The notes beneath the pieces were generated by a model. The model was not told the DNA's origin. It saw only the letters and a list, made by a program, of their open reading frames with translations, and made no database searches. Shown piece by piece: positions 16,958 through 25,254 of a stretch of 64,000 bases of DNA. The stretch comes from an uncultured Collinsella sp. (GTDB lineage: Bacteria > Actinomycetota > Coriobacteriia > Coriobacteriales > Coriobacteriaceae), in the NCBI GenBank assembly GCA_934668875.1, contig CAKUON010000002.1, positions 186,001-250,000 on the forward strand. Direction: 5' to 3'. Numbering within the stretch: the stretch's first letter is position 1; every line of letters starts with the position of its first letter. The position numbers and the translations under genes are program-made.

Positions 16958-17833
16958 TTACACAAGACCCCAGGTCTTGACCTCTTGATCGAGCCAGCCG
17001 TCAGCCAGGCGATCGCAAATCACCTGATCGACCACGGCCGAAAGGTCGCAACCCTTCTTGGTCGCCACGCCGTAGCCTTGCTCGCCAAACTTGACCTCGG
17101 GCTGCAGCAGCTCGACGGTCTCGTTCATGTAGCCGGCCAGCGTGGAGCGGTCCATGGCAAAGACGTCGATATTGCCGGCGTCGAGCGAACTCTTGATGAT
17201 GGGGTAGCCGCTAAAGGCCCTAAACTCGGGTTCGCAGTGGAAGCCGTTGTCCTTGATCATCTGCTCGATCAGGCCCTGTGTGGTAGCACCCTGGCTCACG
17301 CCAATGACCTTGCCGTCCAGATCCTCAATCGAGGTAAAGCCCGAACGTTTCTTGACCATGAGTCCCACATAGTCGGTACGATACGGCGTCGAGAAGTCCC
17401 AGCTCTTCTTGCGCTCGTCGGTGATGGTGTAGGTCGCCGCGACCACGTCGAGCTGGCCGTTATCGATGAGCGGGCCACGCGTCTTGGGCGTTACGTCGGT
17501 AAACTCGACAAGCTCTTTGGCGCGGGCCTCCTTGTAACTCACGCCAAAGACAGCAGCGGCGATCTGGTAGCACAGGTCGACCTCCATGCCCTCAAAGCGG
17601 CCCTTGGCGGTATCGTAATAGCCGTAGCCGGGAACGTCCTTCTTGACGCCGGCGTTCAGGTGGCCGCGCGACTTGATGGCCGCGAGCTTGGAACCCTTAT
17701 CGGAGCCCTCGCCGCCCGTGGAGTTGCCGCAGCCGGTGAGCGCGGTTCCTGTCAGAGCAAGCATGCCGGCCCCCGCCAGCTGCAAAAAGTGACGGCGCGA
17801 TACGGCCGCCCTCGTCATATCCGTCATGTCCAT
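16958..17833 (-). CDS. Amino acid ABC transporter substrate-binding lipoprotein
   Basis: The N-terminus has a twin-arginine-like SRRHFLQL segment, a hydrophobic stretch and the lipobox LTGC (Cys near residue 35), so the product is a membrane-tethered lipoprotein, perhaps Tat-exported. The remaining ~255 residues are a type 2 periplasmic-binding fold (SBP_bac_3), with FEGMEVDLCYQIA, a ligand-site region around FTDVTPKTRGPLIDNGQLD, and GVSQGATTQGLIEQ. Several ATG and GTG codons compete (17836, 17833, 17827, 17818); the ATG at 17833 is used here. It follows the ATPase gene by a few bases. Confidence 0.9.
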   Translation of the reverse strand: MDMTDMTRAAVSRRHFLQLAGAGMLALTGTALTGCGNSTGGEGSDKGSKLAAIKSRGHLNAGVKKDVPGYGYYDTAKGRFEGMEVDLCYQIAAAVFGVSYKEARAKELVEFTDVTPKTRGPLIDNGQLDVVAATYTITDERKKSWDFSTPYRTDYVGLMVKKRSGFTSIEDLDGKVIGVSQGATTQGLIEQMIKDNGFHCEPEFRAFSGYPIIKSSLDAGNIDVFAMDRSTLAGYMNETVELLQPEVKFGEQGYGVATKKGCDLSAVVDQVICDRLADGWLDQEVKTWGLV

Positions 17834-17842
17834 CACCCGCGC

Positions 17843-18574
17843 CTAGTGCAGAATCTTGGACAGGAACTCGCGGCAGCGCGGGTTCTCGGGATTATCGAAG
17901 AAGTGCTCGGGCGTGCCCTCCTCCAGGATGCGGCCGTCCTCCATAAAGATGACGCGGTCGGCCACCTGGCGCGCAAAGCCCATCTCGTGCGTCACGCAGA
18001 TCATGGTAATGTCCTCCTGCGCGAGCTCGATCATAACGTCCAGGACCTCCTGGACCATCTCGGGGTCGAGCGCCGAGGTCGGCTCGTCAAACAGGATGAT
18101 GGGTTGCTTGGTGCACAGGGCGCGGGCGATGGCGATGCGCTGCTGCTGACCGCCCGAGAGGTTCTGCGGATACTCGCCGGCCTTATGCGCCATGCCGACG
18201 CGCTTGAGCGCGGCGATGGCGATCTCGGTCGCCTCATCCTTGCTCTTCTTTTGCAGCTTAATGGGCGCGAGCGTCAGGTTGCCCAGCACCGTCATGTTGG
18301 GATACAGGTTGAACTGCTGAAACACCATGGAGCTGTACTTGCGAGCCATCTCCAGGTGATTCTTCTTGGTAAGCGGCGTACCGTCGATAATGACTTCGCC
18401 CGATGTGGGCTCCTCAAGATAATCGACGCAGCGGATGAGCGTCGACTTACCCGAACCGGACGGCCCGATCATTACGAGCTTCTCGCCGCGCTTGACGGTG
18501 AGGTTGATATCTTTGAGCACATGCAGGTCGCCAAAGTACTTGTTGAGATGCTTGATCTCGATCATGTCTGCCAT
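17843..18574 (-). CDS. glnQ: Polar amino acid ABC transporter ATP-binding protein, GlnQ type
   Basis: The 243-residue ATPase has Walker [10 protein letters not shown], the Q-loop ([13 protein letters not shown]), the signature LSGGQQQR, Walker [13 protein letters not shown] and the H-loop [14 protein letters not shown] precedes the ATG. It is the first gene of the transporter operon. HisP/GlnQ ATPases energise uptake of polar amino acids. The symbol follows the family; the substrate is not proved. Confidence 0.9.
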   Translation of the reverse strand: MADMIEIKHLNKYFGDLHVLKDINLTVKRGEKLVMIGPSGSGKSTLIRCVDYLEEPTSGEVIIDGTPLTKKNHLEMARKYSSMVFQQFNLYPNMTVLGNLTLAPIKLQKKSKDEATEIAIAALKRVGMAHKAGEYPQNLSGGQQQRIAIARALCTKQPIILFDEPTSALDPEMVQEVLDVMIELAQEDITMICVTHEMGFARQVADRVIFMEDGRILEEGTPEHFFDNPENPRCREFLSKILH

Positions 18575-18737
18575 GAATGTTCCTTCCCTGCGTTTATACG
18601 AATTGCACTATTGTACGGAAAGAACCACGTTTCCGCAGCCCACACTGCATCACCGTAAAGAACCCGCAACCTTTCGCCCGCTCATTGGGTACTCATTTAA
18701 GTCTGCCCCCAATGAGCGCCCGTCCTGTGCAAGCACC

Positions 18738-18767
18738 AAAAAGGGCGTGACCGCGATGGTCACGCCC
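18738..18767 (-). terminator. Terminator after the YqeY-like gene
   Basis: A 10-bp perfect stem (GGGCGTGACC with GGTCACGCCC) is followed by TTTTT on the minus strand. Confidence 0.9.
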
Positions 18768-18797
18768 CCTCAACATCAGCTATGTGCCGACCGGCCC

Positions 18798-19241
18798 TTA
18801 CGCCAACTTTGAGCCGACGATCTTGGCCGCCGCCGGCTTGTCGAAGTTGCCGCCGGTGGCCTTGCCGAGCGCTCCCATGACCTGGCCCATCTGCTTCTTG
18901 GACGTGGCGCCCAGCTCGGCGATGACCTGCTCGATCAGGGCCTCGAGCTCCTCGCCCGAAACCTGCGCGGGCAGCAGGCTCTCCAGAATCTTGACCTGCT
19001 CGGTCAGGTTGTCGGTACGCTCCTGGTCGGTGCCGGCCTTAATGGACATCTCCAGCGTCTCGCTCGTCTGCTTAATCAGACGCTTGATCATACTGTTGAC
19101 GTCTTCCTCGGTCACATCGCGGCGCTCGTTGACCTCGATATTCTTCACCTCGGCCTTGACCTGGCGAATGATGGACAGGCGAACCTTGTCCTTAGCCTTC
19201 ATGGCCGCGATCATTTCCTTCTGCAGCTCTTCGTTGGTCAT
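18798..19241 (-). CDS. GatB/YqeY domain-containing protein
   Basis: The ATG at 19241 follows AGGAGG at eight bases; a TTG two codons earlier is less likely. The 147-residue, helix-rich product has the YqeY family features: a start like NEELQKEMIAAMKAKDKVRLSIIRQV, and a C-terminal domain with LLPAQVSGEELEALI and MGQVMGALGKATGG resembling the tail domain of GatB amidotransferase. YqeY proteins are thought to bind tRNA or act in translation quality control, but their function is not well established. It has its own terminator. Confidence 0.9.
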   Translation of the reverse strand: MTNEELQKEMIAAMKAKDKVRLSIIRQVKAEVKNIEVNERRDVTEEDVNSMIKRLIKQTSETLEMSIKAGTDQERTDNLTEQVKILESLLPAQVSGEELEALIEQVIAELGATSKKQMGQVMGALGKATGGNFDKPAAAKIVGSKLA

Positions 19242-19295
19242 CTGCAAATCCTCCTCAATAGCGTGGGCGGCACTCGTATGAGCACCGCCCCATGA

Positions 19296-20519
19296 TTACT
19301 CAGTCGTCGACGAATCGTCGGTCGAATTCTTGGTAACGCCCTTCAGGCTGACGTTGTACGGCACGTCCTTGGGCATGGGGTTAACGGTGATGTCGGCATC
19401 CTTCTTGTACTGCTCCAGCCACTCGCTGTACGCGGTGCTGGCCGCCTGCGTCTTCACCACGTTGGAGACATACTTCTTGATGGCCTTGGGCACCTGATTG
19501 ATGTCATCGACCTGGTCATCGACGTGGAAGTAGTCGGTGCACTTGATGATGTGATAGCCGTACGTCGACTCGACAACATCGCTCACGTCGCCCTTGTTGA
19601 GCCCCTCGAGCGCCGTCTGGTAGCTGTCGACAAAGGTGGTGAGCTTATCCCAGCCCACATCGCCCTTCTTCTCCTTGGAACCGGTGTCCTCGGAGTACTG
19701 TTCAACGGCGTCCTCAAAGCTCAGCTCACCGGAGTTGATCTTGTCCAGGCACTCCTGTGCCTTGGCCTTGGCGGCGGCCTTGTCCTCGTCGGAAGCGTCG
19801 GAATCAACCTTGATCAGGATGTTCGACGAGCGACGGGCGTCGTTGTAGCTGGACAGGTTTTCGTTGATGTAATCGACAATCTCGCTGTCCTTGGGCTTGC
19901 TCGTGGGCGCGACGGCATCCTTGAGTTTCTGCTGCGCCAGACTCTCCTTGAGCGAATCCTTGTAGGTGTCTTCGGTATAGCCGTAGGTCTTGAGGGTCTT
20001 CTTAAAGGCCTTGGCACCGCCCGCGCTCTTGCACGCGTCCTTCCAAGCCTTCTCGACCTCCTCGTCCGACACCGTCACGCCGTTCTCCTTCTGTGCCTGT
20101 TGAAGCAGAATCTGCTGCGTGTAGGAGTCGATGAGTTGCTTGCGGTACTTCTTGGGCGTGAGGTCGTTGTCGACCAGATACTGCGCCCAGTCCTTGTCCT
20201 TGGTGTAGCCATAGGACGTGCGCATGCTCATGATCTGCTTGGTCACGGTGTCCTCGGTGAGGTTGGTGCCGTTGATGGTGGCAGCCACACCGCCGGTAAG
20301 CTTGTAGCCCGTGCTGGTGTCCTCGGCCTGCGACATCAGGCCGGAGCACGCCATGGCCGAGACGGAAAGCAGCATCGCCAGCACGCCAATAACCACCAGG
20401 ACGATCTTGACGGTCTTGGACACGCGGGTCTTGCGCTGCTTCTTGCGAGAGCTGGAGGCGGCGCAAGCCTGCTGCTCGGGCGTCGGCTCGGGTGCGGGAT
20501 TCTTTTTCTTATTTGCCAT
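19296..20519 (-). CDS. PrsA-like peptidyl-prolyl isomerase / foldase, membrane anchored
   Basis: The ATG at 20519 (MANKKKNPAPEPTPEQQ) follows AAAGG; longer readings have no ribosome site and cross the repeat-rich intergenic region. The 407-residue protein has a basic cytosolic tail of about 40 residues and one membrane helix (VKIVLVVIGVLAMLLSVSAMA). An extracellular SurA_N-like domain follows (NEEVEKAW-like region), then a PpiC parvulin domain (SSNILIKVDSD, GDVGWDKLTTF, GYHIIKCTDYF). A Cys follows the helix, but the lipobox (AMAC) is weak. Such foldases help secreted proteins fold outside the membrane, fitting a genome rich in surface proteins. Confidence 0.85.
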   Translation of the reverse strand: MANKKKNPAPEPTPEQQACAASSSRKKQRKTRVSKTVKIVLVVIGVLAMLLSVSAMACSGLMSQAEDTSTGYKLTGGVAATINGTNLTEDTVTKQIMSMRTSYGYTKDKDWAQYLVDNDLTPKKYRKQLIDSYTQQILLQQAQKENGVTVSDEEVEKAWKDACKSAGGAKAFKKTLKTYGYTEDTYKDSLKESLAQQKLKDAVAPTSKPKDSEIVDYINENLSSYNDARRSSNILIKVDSDASDEDKAAAKAKAQECLDKINSGELSFEDAVEQYSEDTGSKEKKGDVGWDKLTTFVDSYQTALEGLNKGDVSDVVESTYGYHIIKCTDYFHVDDQVDDINQVPKAIKKYVSNVVKTQAASTAYSEWLEQYKKDADITVNPMPKDVPYNVSLKGVTKNSTDDSSTTE

Positions 20520-20584
20520 AGTTGGCCTTTCGCATAACGAATCGAACAAACGCCATTGTGTCACAACGCAGCCCCCGCGGCACG

Positions 20585-20704
20585 CTTGGTGCATTGGGGA
20601 CAGGTTAATCTGCACCATTTTGGTGCAAAGGGGACAGCTCTGGCAGCCGGCAGTTAGGGACAGTCCCCAAGTGCCGGCACATAAGGAACGTCCCTAGGTG
20701 CCGG
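20585..20704. repeat. Cluster of GGGACAG-type short inverted repeats
   Basis: The segment contains GGGGACAGGTTAATCTGCAC, GGTGCAAAGGGGACAG and two GCCGGC-flanked units with GGGACAGTCCCC and GGAACGTCCC. These resemble decayed or variant forms of the ACCACCAC/GGGGACAGG elements. No gene is seen here. Confidence 0.55.
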
Positions 20705-20716
20705 CTTAGCCCCACC

Positions 20717-21181
20717 TTAGAAGTGGCGGCGGATGGCGTCGACCATGCCCTGCGGCGTGGTCTGGCCGAGCACGTCGGCTGCGGCATCGGCGTCCATAAA
20801 GATGTTCATGAGCGCCTGCAGAGCCTCGACCTGGCCGCCCGGCTCGGAAATACCCAGGTTGACGATGATCTGCGCCGGCACCGGAGCGCCCATGCCCGCC
20901 ATCGCGTTAAACGTCACGGGCGCAGCGGGCTTTACCACCGCGATATAGGGCTTAGCCACAAACCCCGGATCTGTATGCGGAATGGCAATGTTAGCCGCCG
21001 GCATGGCAAGCCCCGTGGGATAGGCACCCTCGCGTGTGCGGACGGCGTCAAGCCAGCCCTCGGCAATGTAGCCGCGCGGGGCAAGCTCGTCCTCGAGCAG
21101 CGCAAACACCTCATCCGGCGACACACACTCCCAATCAAAAAACACCAGCTCAGGCGTAAAAAGCGCTTCGTTATCCGCCAT
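20717..21181 (-). CDS. PTS sugar transporter EIIA component, fructose/galactitol (EIIA-2) family
   Basis: The 154-residue protein is a stand-alone EIIA type-2 domain. The phosphorylated histidine is His69 in ANIAIPHTDP, and the C-terminal helix region (QALMNIFMDADAAADVL) fits the family. EIIA accepts phosphate from HPr and passes it to an EIIB. No EIIB or EIIC gene is adjacent, so it either serves a distant permease or is regulatory. GAGAGAGG precedes the ATG. Confidence 0.85.
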   Translation of the reverse strand: MADNEALFTPELVFFDWECVSPDEVFALLEDELAPRGYIAEGWLDAVRTREGAYPTGLAMPAANIAIPHTDPGFVAKPYIAVVKPAAPVTFNAMAGMGAPVPAQIIVNLGISEPGGQVEALQALMNIFMDADAAADVLGQTTPQGMVDAIRRHF

Positions 21182-21262
21182 GCGCCCACCTCTCTCACCT
21201 AGTCATCGGGGACGTTCTTAAACGACTAGTCATTCAAGAACGTCGCAGGTGACTACTAAAAC

Positions 21263-21302
21263 AAAGGGTGGCCACTTGCGCCTTGGCGCCAATGACCACC
21301 CT
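21263..21302 (-). terminator. Probable terminator after purN
   Basis: An imperfect long stem (AGGGTGGCCACTTGCGCC with GGCGCCAATGACCACCCT) lies 30 bp after purN, followed by TTTG on the minus strand. Confidence 0.6.
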
Positions 21303-21332
21303 GACTACTCGGCTAAATTGTACTGTGCGACG

Positions 21333-22034
21333 CTAGCCGCGAGGCGCATCAATTGCGACCTTGCCGCTCTCCAGCACGTGGACGCGGCCGTCGGCGAGCA
21401 TCTGCACGACTTCGGGATACAGCACGTGCTCGATCGCATGGATGTGCTCCTCGAGCGTGTCGACATCCCAGCCCTCCTCGACAGCCAGCGCGCGCTGGGC
21501 GATGATGGGGCCGTTGTCGTAGATCTCGTTGGCAAAGTGCACGGTCACGCCGGTCACCTTGACGCCGCGAGCAAACGCGTCGTCAATCGCATGCGCGCCG
21601 GTAAAGCTCGGCAGCAACGCTGGATGCAGGTTGACCACGCGATTGGGGAACGCTGCCAGCAGCGGCGTGTGCACCATGCGCATGTAGCCAGCCATGACCA
21701 CATACTCGCAGCCACGCTCGAGCAGCTCGTGCGCGATGATCTCGTCGGCGGCGATGGGGTCGGCGTAGACATCCTTGGACAGCGTGAGCGTCTGGATGCC
21801 CGCGCGCTCGGCACGCTGCAAGCCCTTGGCCGAAGGACGGCTCGACACCACAAGCTCAATCGAGGCGTTGAGCTTGCCGGCGGCGATCAGGTCGATCAGC
21901 GCCTGCAGGTTGGTGCCCGAACCGCTGATAAGCACGCCAATCTTGAGCGGCTCAGCCGTATCGGTGCCGGTCGGGCGGGTGTAGGGCACAAACCCCAGGC
22001 CCTCGGCAGCAGCCATTTGCTCGTTAGCGCTCAT
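21333..22034 (-). CDS. purN: Phosphoribosylglycinamide formyltransferase
   Basis: The enzyme transfers formyl from 10-formyl-THF to GAR, step three of purine synthesis. The ATG at 22034 lies inside the end of purM (11-base overlap, GATGAGCGCTAA), indicating coupled translation; a second ATG at 22016 is possible. The 233-residue product has GSGTNLQALID at the nucleotide site, the catalytic Asn-His motif in NLHPALLPSFTGAHA and the catalytic Asp region in NEIYDNGPII. An N-terminal extension of about 28 residues precedes the first beta strand, compared with E. coli PurN. Confidence 0.93.
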   Translation of the reverse strand: MSANEQMAAAEGLGFVPYTRPTGTDTAEPLKIGVLISGSGTNLQALIDLIAAGKLNASIELVVSSRPSAKGLQRAERAGIQTLTLSKDVYADPIAADEIIAHELLERGCEYVVMAGYMRMVHTPLLAAFPNRVVNLHPALLPSFTGAHAIDDAFARGVKVTGVTVHFANEIYDNGPIIAQRALAVEEGWDVDTLEEHIHAIEHVLYPEVVQMLADGRVHVLESGKVAIDAPRG

Positions 22035-23127
22035 CGGAGTACACAACCTTACCGGAGCCCTCGACGCACTCACCCACGCGGAACGGCGTCTCGCCGAGCG
22101 CAACCAGAGCCTCGGTCACAGCGGCCTCGTCCTCGGGGGCAACGATCAGGCACAGGCCAACACCCATGTTAAAGGTCTTGCATGCCTCGTTGGGCGCAAG
22201 CTTGGCCTGACGCGACACATAGGTGATGACGGGCGGAACGTCCCAGCCCATCTCGGCACCGTTGCGGGTGACCACGGCGTCGACGTCATCGGCCAGTGCG
22301 CGGTTGAGGTTCTCGGTGATGCCGCCGCCGGTGATGTGGGCAATGGCGTGAACGTTGGCGCCGCCGCGGAGCAGCTCAAGGATCGGCTTCACATAGATGC
22401 GCGTGGGGGCAAGCAGAGCGTCGGCGAGCGATACGCCACCGAGCTCCTCGAGCGGACGGCTCAGTTCCTCGGCCTTAGCGGCGGCCTCGGGCGTACCCGG
22501 CTTGACGCCGTCAACGCCGATGACCTTGCGCACGAGCGAGTAGCCGTTGGAGTGCACGCCGGTGGAAGGCAGGCCCAGGATCACGTCGCCGGGACGTACG
22601 TTCGCGGGGTCGAGCATCTTGGGACGATCGACAACGCCCACGGTAAAGCCGGCGAGATCGTAGTCAGCCGGGGCCATAACGCCCGGGTGCTCAGCCATCT
22701 CGCCACCAACGAGCGCGCAGCCCGCGAGCTTGCAGCCGTCGGCCACGCCCTTGATGATCTTTGCCATGTGCTCGGCCTCAATATGACCAATGGCAACGTA
22801 GTCCAGGAAGAACAGCGGCTCGGCGCCCGAGGCCAGAATGTCGTTGACGCACATGGCAACCAGGTCCTGGCCCACCGTCTCGTGACGGTCCATGATCTGG
22901 GCGAGCACGAGCTTGGTGCCCACGCCGTCGGTGCCGCTGATCAGGATCGGGTCTTCCATATCCTTAAGCGCGGCAGCCGAGAACAGGCCACCGAAGCCGC
23001 CGATGCCGCCGATAACTTCGGGACGATTGGTGTCCTTGACCATCTGCTTAATCGCGTCGACGGCGCGGCCGCCCTCGGCGGTATCGACGCCGGCGTCCTC
23101 GTACGTCACATGCTTGCTATCGCTCAT
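22024..23127 (-). CDS. purM: Phosphoribosylformylglycinamidine cyclo-ligase
   Basis: AIR synthetase (367 residues) closes the imidazole ring using ATP. It has the N-terminal GTDGVGTK loop, GALVGGEMAEHPG-type sequence (ALVGGEMAEHPGVM) and GLPSTGVHSNGYSLVRK, all family hallmarks. Length is normal. AGAGGAAGG precedes the ATG. It is the first gene of the purM-purN pair; purF lies 157 bp upstream behind a terminator-like hairpin. Confidence 0.95.
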   Translation of the reverse strand: MSDSKHVTYEDAGVDTAEGGRAVDAIKQMVKDTNRPEVIGGIGGFGGLFSAAALKDMEDPILISGTDGVGTKLVLAQIMDRHETVGQDLVAMCVNDILASGAEPLFFLDYVAIGHIEAEHMAKIIKGVADGCKLAGCALVGGEMAEHPGVMAPADYDLAGFTVGVVDRPKMLDPANVRPGDVILGLPSTGVHSNGYSLVRKVIGVDGVKPGTPEAAAKAEELSRPLEELGGVSLADALLAPTRIYVKPILELLRGGANVHAIAHITGGGITENLNRALADDVDAVVTRNGAEMGWDVPPVITYVSRQAKLAPNEACKTFNMGVGLCLIVAPEDEAAVTEALVALGETPFRVGECVEGSGKVVYSDER

Positions 23128-23256
23128 CTGAGCCTTCCTCTCCCACTACCGTGGCGCCGCACGGGCGCCAAACGGTGCTCATAGTTGCGTTCATTTCGGC
23201 GCATGCCATAACAGCACACACCGTTCAATCAACAAAACAGCAGGTAAAACCTACCA

Positions 23257-23285
23257 AAATAAACCTGTCCCCATATGGCAGGTTT
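23257..23285 (-). terminator. Hairpin terminator directly after purF
   Basis: AAACCTG pairs with CAGGTTT around TCCCCATATGG, followed by ATTTT on the minus strand. The stem starts at the purF stop codon. The loop carries CCTGTCCCC, the same core as the ACCACCAC elements. Confidence 0.65.
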
Positions 23286-24955
23286 TATGCCTCGCCGTGC
23301 TCCTCTTCCCAGCTGCGGTCGTCGTATTTCTCGATCACGGCGTCGTCGTCAAAGTGCAGCGGCTTGTCCAGGTTGCGAGGCTTAAAGCCCTCCATGAACT
23401 TGTCGCGACCAAAGCTCTCGGGAATCGCCACGGGATAGCGGCCGGTAAAGCACGCATCGCAGTAGCCGCCCTTGGGCATGACCTTCAGCAGGCCCTCGAC
23501 CGAAAGGAAAGCCAGCGAATCGGCGCCGATGTACTCGCAAATCTCTTCGACCGTCTTATTGGCGCTGATAAGCTGCGACTGCACGTCGGTATCGATGCCG
23601 TAGAAGCACGGCCAGATGACCTCGGGCGAGTTGATGCGAATGTGAATCTCCTTGGCACCGGCGTTACGCAGCATCTTGACGAGCTGCACCATGGTGGTGC
23701 CGCGCACGATGGAGTCGTCGATGACGACCAGGCGCTTGCCCTCGATGTTGTCGCGCAGCGGGTTAAGCTTCATGCGCACGCCCATGGCGCGCAGCTCCTG
23801 CGTGGGTTCGATAAACGTACGGCCCACGTAGCGGTTCTTGATAAGGCCCTCGCCAAAGGGAATGCCGCTCTCGTGCGAATAGCCCTCCGCGGGCGGCAGG
23901 CCGGAGTCGGGCACGCCGATAACCAAGTCGGCCTCGACGGGCTCCTCGTGTGCCAGCTGGCGACCCATGTCGTAGCGGCAGGCGTAGACGCTCTTGCCGT
24001 TCATGATGGAGTCGGGGCGGGCAAAGTAAACCTGCTCAAAGATGCAGTTGGCGGGCTCTTCGGCGGCAGGCACGCCCTGCTCGGACACAAGGCCCTCGGC
24101 GCTGATGCGCAAAATCTCGCCGGGGCGGACGTCGCGGACGTACTCGGCACCCACGATGTCGAGCGCACAAGTCTCGGAGGCAACAACCCAACCGCCGGCG
24201 CGGGTGACATGGGTGGCGGCATCGACCGTCGCCGCGTCGTCCTGCGACGGCAGCTGCGAAACGGATGCGGCATCGGCCTGGTCCAGGCCCTCGTCTACGA
24301 GCTTGCCCAACACGAGCGGGCGAATGCCGTGCGGGTCACGGAAGGCGTAGAGCGCCTGCTCGTTGATGAGCGTCATGGCGTAGCCGCCGCGCACGAGTTC
24401 CATGGTCTTGCGAATGCCCTCGCGCAGATGGCCCGTGCGCTGGGTAAAGTAGCCGATGAGCTTGGTCGCGACCTCGGAATCCGAGTTGGAGAGGAACGGC
24501 ACGCCGAGCTCGATCAGCTGGCGGCGCAGCTCGTCGGTGTTGACGAGGGTGCCGTTGTGCGCAAGCGCGATGATGACGCTATTGATGGTAGAGAGGTGCG
24601 GCTGAGAGGCTTCCCAGCTCTTGGCGCCGGCGGTGCCGTAGCGCACGTGGCCCACGGCCAGCTGGCCGGAAAGCGTCGACAGGTCGGCGTTGGAGAACAC
24701 GCGATCGAGCAGGCCCAGGTCCTTGCGGACCATTACCGTGCCGCCGTCGCCCACGGCGATTCCCGCCGATTCCTGGCCGCGGTGCTGCAGCGCACGCAGG
24801 CCAAAGTACGTCAGTCGAGCCACGTCGCGATCGGGCGCCCAGACACCAAAAATGCCGCATTCCTCATGCAGCTGGTCGGAGTCCGGATCATACGTCGACA
24901 TGGTGTTCACCTGTCCCGCGGCACGCTCGGCCGCGCGGATGGTTTCTTGAGACAT
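23285..24955 (-). CDS. purF: Amidophosphoribosyltransferase
   Basis: The first committed enzyme of purine synthesis makes 5-phosphoribosylamine from PRPP and glutamine. The catalytic Cys33 (EECGIFGVW) must be exposed by removal of a leader peptide, here about 32 residues, as in Bacillus-type PurF. Then come an Ntn-hydrolase glutaminase domain and a phosphoribosyltransferase domain with the PRPP motif VVIDDSIVRGTT. Cys residues in the C-terminal half (GGYCDACFTG) are compatible with the Fe-S cluster of the Bacillus class. An Ala/Asp-rich insert of about 35 residues (DQADAASVSQLPSQDDAA) lies in the glutaminase domain. GAGGGG precedes the ATG. Confidence 0.95.
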   Translation of the reverse strand: MSQETIRAAERAAGQVNTMSTYDPDSDQLHEECGIFGVWAPDRDVARLTYFGLRALQHRGQESAGIAVGDGGTVMVRKDLGLLDRVFSNADLSTLSGQLAVGHVRYGTAGAKSWEASQPHLSTINSVIIALAHNGTLVNTDELRRQLIELGVPFLSNSDSEVATKLIGYFTQRTGHLREGIRKTMELVRGGYAMTLINEQALYAFRDPHGIRPLVLGKLVDEGLDQADAASVSQLPSQDDAATVDAATHVTRAGGWVVASETCALDIVGAEYVRDVRPGEILRISAEGLVSEQGVPAAEEPANCIFEQVYFARPDSIMNGKSVYACRYDMGRQLAHEEPVEADLVIGVPDSGLPPAEGYSHESGIPFGEGLIKNRYVGRTFIEPTQELRAMGVRMKLNPLRDNIEGKRLVVIDDSIVRGTTMVQLVKMLRNAGAKEIHIRINSPEVIWPCFYGIDTDVQSQLISANKTVEEICEYIGADSLAFLSVEGLLKVMPKGGYCDACFTGRYPVAIPESFGRDKFMEGFKPRNLDKPLHFDDDAVIEKYDDRSWEEEHGEA

Positions 24956-25254
24956 GGCATCCCCTCAGAGCCTCGTATTTTGGCGTTACCCGCCTTATTA
25001 TACGCACGGCATGACGCGCTCCCCAGTGCATGAGCAGCGCTTTTTAAAAGCCCACCGAGCTAATAATCCGTTTTGTGACCAAACATTTATTTGGCTACAT
25101 GACGTGGACGGCAGCTCCGCTCCAATCCACGCCACGGCACCTCTCGTCCACCGTTGGAGATTACATTGTTGCAATTGGGATGTTCGTCCTGTCTTTCGGC
25201 TGGTCGGCGGCGTATCCTTATAAGCCACAACATAACGAGAAAGGTTACTTTTCT
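24956..25254. other. Divergent promoter region between purF and the CmpB-like gene
   Basis: This 299-bp region holds the promoters of both divergent genes. No riboswitch, repeat or extra gene is recognised. The plus-strand frame stays open upstream of 25255 but has no credible ribosome site. Confidence 0.5.

Noticed and set aside
15491..18658. A 1,055-codon open frame on the plus strand opposite the amino acid transporter operon
   Set aside because: It is the antisense of well-recognised genes. Long antisense frames arise from the G+C-rich third positions of this genome, and the translation has no recognisable domain.
21208..21250. An attachment site near GACGTTCTT...AAGAACGTC between the PTS gene and purN
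   Set aside because: It is a short imperfect inverted repeat of the general GGGACGTTC type, with no integrase or second copy to support an attachment site.
25075..25254. A longer N-terminus for the CmpB-like membrane protein
   Set aside because: The extra 60 residues have no ribosome site, do not resemble the family, and would occupy the divergent promoter region.
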